64,000 bases of DNA from JADFQT01 sp965216025. GTDB lineage: Bacteria > Chloroflexota > Dehalococcoidia > Lucifugimonadales > UBA3495. Each line of letters opens with the position of its first letter. Within the stretch, counting starts at the first letter, position 1. A model generated the notes under the pieces. The model was not told the origin of the DNA. It worked only from the letters and a program-made list of their open reading frames with translations, and did not search any database. The position numbers and the translations under genes were made by a program. This document shows positions 61,101-64,000 of the stretch, piece by piece. Where the stretch lies: assembly GCA_965216025.1 (NCBI GenBank), contig CBDCEX010000010.1, positions 62,001-126,000 of the forward strand. The letters run 5' to 3'.

Positions 61101-64000
61101 ACCGCCGGCTCGGGCGCCCTCAGTTATCAAATCACCGGCCTGACAGGAGGTGCACAATACGATGTGCAGATGCGAGCGGTCAGCGCCGCCGGCGACGGCC
61201 CCTGGTCAGCCGCCGCCACCGGAACGCCGACACGGGCAACAACGAGGCCCTGCACCACTGGAGTCGCGGTGTCCGGTGCGGCCAGCAACCCGGGCCGGGT
61301 GGCCGACTGCGAGGCGCTGCTGGCGGCCCGTGACACCCTGGCGGGCAGCGGGACGCTGAACTGGTCCGGCAACAGTGCCATCGGTTCCTGGGATGGCGTG
61401 ACCCTGAGCGGTTCACCGTTGCGGGTTACCAAGTTGGTCCTCCGTGGCCGCCAACTGACCGGGACCATACCGCCAGAATTGGGTGGACTCGCCAGTCTGG
61501 TTGAACTAAACCTCGGCGGCAATCGGTTGACGGGTCTGATTCCGTCGGAGTTGTCCAGCCTTACCAACCTGGAAGAACTATACCTATGGGGGAACCAGTT
61601 GACCGGCCCGATACCGGCCGAACTGGGCGGCCTCGCCAACCTGGAACGGCTGTGGCTCAACGGCAACCAACTGACCGGGGAGATACCGTCCGAACTGGGC
61701 AGCCTTACCAACCTGGACGGGCTGTCGCTCAACGACAACCAGTTGACCGGGGAGATACCGGCGGGGGTGGGGGACCTGACCAGCCTGAAGTGGCTGTACC
61801 TGGACAACAACCAGTTGACCGGGGAGATACCGGCGGAGTTGGGCAGTCTCGCCGGACTGGAAGAGCTATTCCTTGGGGGAAACGGGTTGACCGGCTGCAT
61901 TCCCGGAGGGTTACGGGACGTGCCGCTAAACGACCTGGCCCAACTGGGCCTGGATTACTGCATGTCGGCCGCCTCCGCCGGAGATGCGGCCACCGACCGG
62001 GACGCCCTGGTGGCCCTCTACAACGCCACTAGCGGCGACAACTGGGCGAACAACGACAACTGGCTGAGCAACGCCCCCATAGGGGAATGGCATGGAGTAA
62101 CCACCGACAGCGACGGCCGGGTCACTCATCTGAACCTCCACCACAACCAGTTGACCGGGGAGATACCGTCGGAGTTGGGGGACCTGACCAGACTGACAGA
62201 GTTGTCCCTCCACCACAACCAGTTGACCGGGGAGATACCGTCGGAGTTGGGCAGCCTGACCAACATGGAACGACTGTGGCTCGCAGGCAACCAGTTGACC
62301 GGGGAGATACCGTCGGAGTTGGGGGACCTGACCAGACTGACAGAGTTGTCCCTCCACCACAACCAGTTGACCGGGGAGATACCGTCGGAGTTGGGCAGCC
62401 TGACCAACCTGGAAGGGCTGTACCTCCACAACAACCATTTGACCGGGGGGATACCGGCGGAGCTGGGCAGCCTGACCTATCTGCGGTGGCTGGCCCTAGC
62501 CGGCAACCAGTTGACCGGGGAGATACCGTCGGAGTTGGGCAGCCTGACCAACCTGGAAGCTCTGTACCTGGACACCAACCAGTTGACCGGGGAGATACCG
62601 GCGGAGTTGGGCAGTCTCGCCGGACTGGAACAGCTGTCGCTCAACGACAACCAGTTGACCGGGGAGATACCAGGGGAACTGGGCGGCCTCACCAACCTGC
62701 AAAGGCTGTGGCTCTCCAACAACCAGTTGACCGGGGAGATACCGGCGGAGTTGGGCAGTCTCGCCGGACTGGAACAGCTATTCCTTGGGGAAAACGGGTT
62801 GACCGGCTGCATTCCCGGAGGGTTACGGGACGTGCCGCTAAACGACCTGGCCCAACTGGGCCTGGATTACTGCATGCCGGCCGCCTCCGCCGGCGATGCG
62901 GCCACCGACCGGGCCGCGCTGGTCGCCCTCTACAACGCCACGGACGGAGCGAACTGGCGCAACAACCGCAACTGGCTGAGCAACGCCCCCATGGGGGAAT
63001 GGCGTGGAGTAACCACCGACAGCGACGGCCGAGTCACTCATCTGGACCTCTTCAACAACCAGTTGACCGGGGGGATACCAGGGGAACTGGGCAGCCTGAC
63101 TAACCTGACTCATCTGGACCTCAACAGTAACCAGTTGACCGGGGAGATACCAGGGGAACTGGGCAGCCTGACCAACCTGGAACGGCTACGGCTCCACGCC
63201 AACCAGTTGACCGGGGGGATACCGGCGGAGTTGGGCAGCCTGACCAACCTGGACTCAGGGCTGGACCTCCAACGACAACCAGTTGACCGGGGGGATACCG
63301 GCGGAGCTGGGCAGCCTGACCAACCTGACTCATCTGGTCCTCCAATACAACCAGTTGACCGGGGGGATACCGGCGGAGCTGGGCAGCCTGACCAACCTGA
63401 CTCATCTGGTCCTCCAATACAACCAGTTGACCGGGGGGATACCGGCGGAGCTGGGCAGCCTGACCAACCTGACTCATCTGGTCCTCCAATACAACCAGTT
63501 GACCGGGGGGATACCGGCGGAGTTGGGCACCCTGACCAATCTGACTCATCTGGTCCTCCAATACAACCAGTTGACAGGGGGGATACCGGCGGAGTTGGGC
63601 ACCCTGACCAACCTGGACGGGCTGTCGCTCAACGACAACCAGTTGACAGGGGGGATACCGGCGGAGTTGGGCACCCTGACCAACCTGGACGGGCTGTCGC
63701 TCAACGACAACCAGTTGACCGGGGAGATACCGGCGGAGTTGGGGGACCTGACCAACCTGGACCTGCTGTCGCTCTCCTTCAACCAGTTGACCGGGGGGAT
63801 ACCGGCGGAGTTGGGGGACCTGACCTATCTGCGGTGGCTGGCCCTAGCCGGCAACCAGTTGACCGGGGAGATACCGGCGGAGTTGGGCAGCCTGACCAGC
63901 CTGGAAGGGCTGGACCTGAACGACAACCAGTTGACCGGGGGGATACCGGCGGAGTTGGGGGACCTGACCTATCTGCGGTGGCTGGCCCTAGCCGGCAACC
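58197..64000 (+). CDS. Secreted subtilase (S8) with fibronectin and leucine-rich repeats, frameshifted near 63270 and running off the window
   Basis: The ATG has GGAGG 8 nt upstream and a signal segment (LVIAALVTLAISLGVAT). Residues about 40-145 are a propeptide. The S8 triad is Asp181 (GVIDLRFG), His228 (NNHGTRVAE) and Ser513 (GTSQATPHVAG). After about residue 560 come a Cys-containing cap (SDAVPNAASHPGLVADC) and LRRs of plant-like type (LTGEIPAELGSLTNLEAL, 24 residues each). A fibronectin-III-like domain follows (about 912-1020), then further caps (DRDALVALYNATSGDNWANN) and LRR arrays. At about 63265-63275 an extra base (CTCCAACGACAACC) shifts the frame; after it the LRR sense continues in another frame to the edge. 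It is likely a cell-surface protein for protein binding or degradation. Confidence 0.9.
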   Translation, partial: MRIKILPGALVIAALVTLAISLGVATPNVYGGGDDSLPTLPEKPELKYPNLGSNLDQLVASVEKDKTSAKEAAEDAPVHREASVAVTIYLSGNLADVVKFLEDNGGSPRNVDEDYIETYVPVSLLGRVSEQPGVIRVREIAPAEPAQIAQQVAGHGPPVHGSSAWNQAGFSGQGIKVGVIDLRFGINGFSGLMGTELPSTVQARCYTSMGKFTQFVAACENSILGNNHGTRVAEAVIDIAPEASLYIASPYSRGDTNSAVDWMVSQGVSVIVHSITHEYDGPGDGTSPFSNSPLKTIDRAVAGGSVWVNAAGNYGRRSWFGAYSIVTSGSSRFLTFNGSDIFNDMTLEAGDEIRVQLRWEDSWGGATSDFDLYVYDRTTREIVASSFDPQRGVARHVPYESVTYLASRDGRYAVVVNHEGGSTPEWIQLKVVGVDSIEHHTESGSIANPAESRNAGMLAVGAAHWNSVGSIEPYSSRGPTPDGRVKPDIVGADCGATALRPLNEYGNGFCGTSQATPHVAGMAALVRQRFPTYTPVQVANYLKEHAEQRESPDPNNTWGHGFARLPPLRGCSDAVPNAASHPGLVADCEALLAARDTLAARDTLAGSRTLNWSGGTTIASWDGVTLSGSPLRVTSLVLSQNQLSGAIPTQLGSLSKLQVLYLWGNQLTGPIPASLGGLANLEWLSLSQNQLSGAIPTELGSLANLTRLALSQNQLTGLIPAELGSLSNLTNLNLFSNQLTGGIPAVLGSLTNLEALWLSSNQLTGEIPAELGSLTNLEALYLFSNQLTGEIPAELGSLTNLEALYLFSNQLTGTIPAELGNLANLRFLSLNGNQLSGEIPSELGSLANLQWLWLHSNQLSGEIPAELGGLTDLEELFLSGNQLTGCIPVGIADVAYNDFNQLGLPFCAGASGAPTIGTLTPGADFLTITWAAPTGSTESAIIAYDLRYIETAASGNSDADWTIVEDVWTAGSGALSYQITGLTGGAQYDVQMRAVSAAGDGPWSAAATGTPTRATTRPCTTGVAVSGAASNPGRVADCEALLAARDTLAGSGTLNWSGNSAIGSWDGVTLSGSPLRVTKLVLRGRQLTGTIPPELGGLASLVELNLGGNRLTGLIPSELSSLTNLEELYLWGNQLTGPIPAELGGLANLERLWLNGNQLTGEIPSELGSLTNLDGLSLNDNQLTGEIPAGVGDLTSLKWLYLDNNQLTGEIPAELGSLAGLEELFLGGNGLTGCIPGGLRDVPLNDLAQLGLDYCMSAASAGDAATDRDALVALYNATSGDNWANNDNWLSNAPIGEWHGVTTDSDGRVTHLNLHHNQLTGEIPSELGDLTRLTELSLHHNQLTGEIPSELGSLTNMERLWLAGNQLTGEIPSELGDLTRLTELSLHHNQLTGEIPSELGSLTNLEGLYLHNNHLTGGIPAELGSLTYLRWLALAGNQLTGEIPSELGSLTNLEALYLDTNQLTGEIPAELGSLAGLEQLSLNDNQLTGEIPGELGGLTNLQRLWLSNNQLTGEIPAELGSLAGLEQLFLGENGLTGCIPGGLRDVPLNDLAQLGLDYCMPAASAGDAATDRAALVALYNATDGANWRNNRNWLSNAPMGEWRGVTTDSDGRVTHLDLFNNQLTGGIPGELGSLTNLTHLDLNSNQLTGEIPGELGSLTNLERLRLHANQLTGGIPAELGSLTNLDSGLDLQRQPVDRGDTGGAGQPDQPDSSGPPIQPVDRGDTGGAGQPDQPDSSGPPIQPVDRGDTGGAGQPDQPDSSGPPIQPVDRGDTGGVGHPDQSDSSGPPIQPVDRGDTGGVGHPDQPGRAVAQRQPVDRGDTGGVGHPDQPGRAVAQRQPVDRGDTGGVGGPDQPGPAVALLQPVDRGDTGGVGGPDLSAVAGPSRQPVDRGDTGGVGQPDQPGRAGPERQPVDRGDTGGVGGPDLSAVAGPSRQ
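60078..64000 (+). repeat. 72-bp DNA repeat array coding leucine-rich repeats
   Basis: The basic unit CAGTTGACCGGGGAGATACC plus GGCGGAGTTGGGCAGCCTGA and about 30 variable bases recurs dozens of times. In its last kilobase consecutive units are almost identical (63290-63560). Several non-coding frames on both strands are also free of stops, so frameshifts inside the array do not end translation at once. Such arrays recombine easily and are hard to assemble. Confidence 0.9.

Noticed and set aside
62087..63103. Plus and minus frames of the LRR array as separate repeat proteins
   Set aside because: They are shadows of the 72-bp LRR units; only the subtilase frame has a start, signal and family sense. 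The shifted frame after 63270 is treated as a frameshift instead.

Overview
The window reads as a piece of a GC-rich bacterial chromosome, most likely a Chloroflexota genome of Dehalococcoidia/SAR202 type. This is an inference from gene content: a fused HMG-CoA-synthase-like/DUF35 protein beside a thiolase, an F420-type LLM oxidoreductase, a rpmH-rnpA-yidD-(beta-propeller)-yidC-jag cluster, and a secreted subtilase with plant-type leucine-rich repeats. No rRNA or taxonomic marker proves it.

Positions 1-27400 are core chromosome broken by insertion sequences. On the minus strand lie minC-minD-minE (3538-1233), a small toxin-antitoxin pair with a dead toxin (4431-3941), and a thiolase with an HMGCS-like/DUF35 protein (7114-4463). 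A S41 protease and smpB follow on the plus strand (7318-9051). Then come an ISAs1 copy nested against an IS630 copy (9104-11567), a gamma-carbonic-anhydrase-like protein, an LLM oxidoreductase, a frameshifted ComEA-like protein, a protein with a tandemly duplicated unknown domain, an SDR, a GT2 glycosyltransferase, purH-purM-purF, and jag-yidC-BamB-like-yidD-rnpA-rpmH. A second type of ISAs1 element with an 8-bp target duplication sits upstream of rpmH.

Positions 27550-57030 are an accessory island. A truncated tRNA-Leu marks its left side and a degenerate tRNA-like sequence lies at 54.9 kb. The island is dominated by short, closely packed or overlapping minus-strand genes of unknown function. 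Recognisable items are a thymidylate kinase, an ATP-grasp-like enzyme coupled to a 44-residue coiled-coil peptide, a PAC2-family protein split by an IS701 element, an SPL-type radical SAM protein, an integrase N-terminal domain in a chimeric ORF, a primase-like protein with its head cut off by an IS630 fragment, many small zinc-ribbon and two-helix membrane proteins, and IS66, ISAzo13 and IS1380 elements. There are no capsid, terminase or conjugation genes in view. An integrated plasmid-like or satellite-like element, heavily decayed, is the best reading.

The most unusual feature of the island is a pair of related non-coding modules (40449-40845 and 52843-53224). Each holds an AT-rich, iteron-like segment downstream of a primase gene or its relic, a good sigma70 promoter with a 17-bp spacer, and a nearly identical stretch of about 95 nt that can fold into a closed multi-hairpin RNA. 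Each is followed by a gene for the same small cysteine-rich protein on the opposite strand. They look like two copies of a replicon control region.

From 57196 to the right edge lie a stand-alone protein resembling the propeptide of the next gene, and then a very long secreted subtilase with fibronectin and leucine-rich-repeat domains. The repeat DNA is open in several reading frames, contains one frameshift, and runs off the window.
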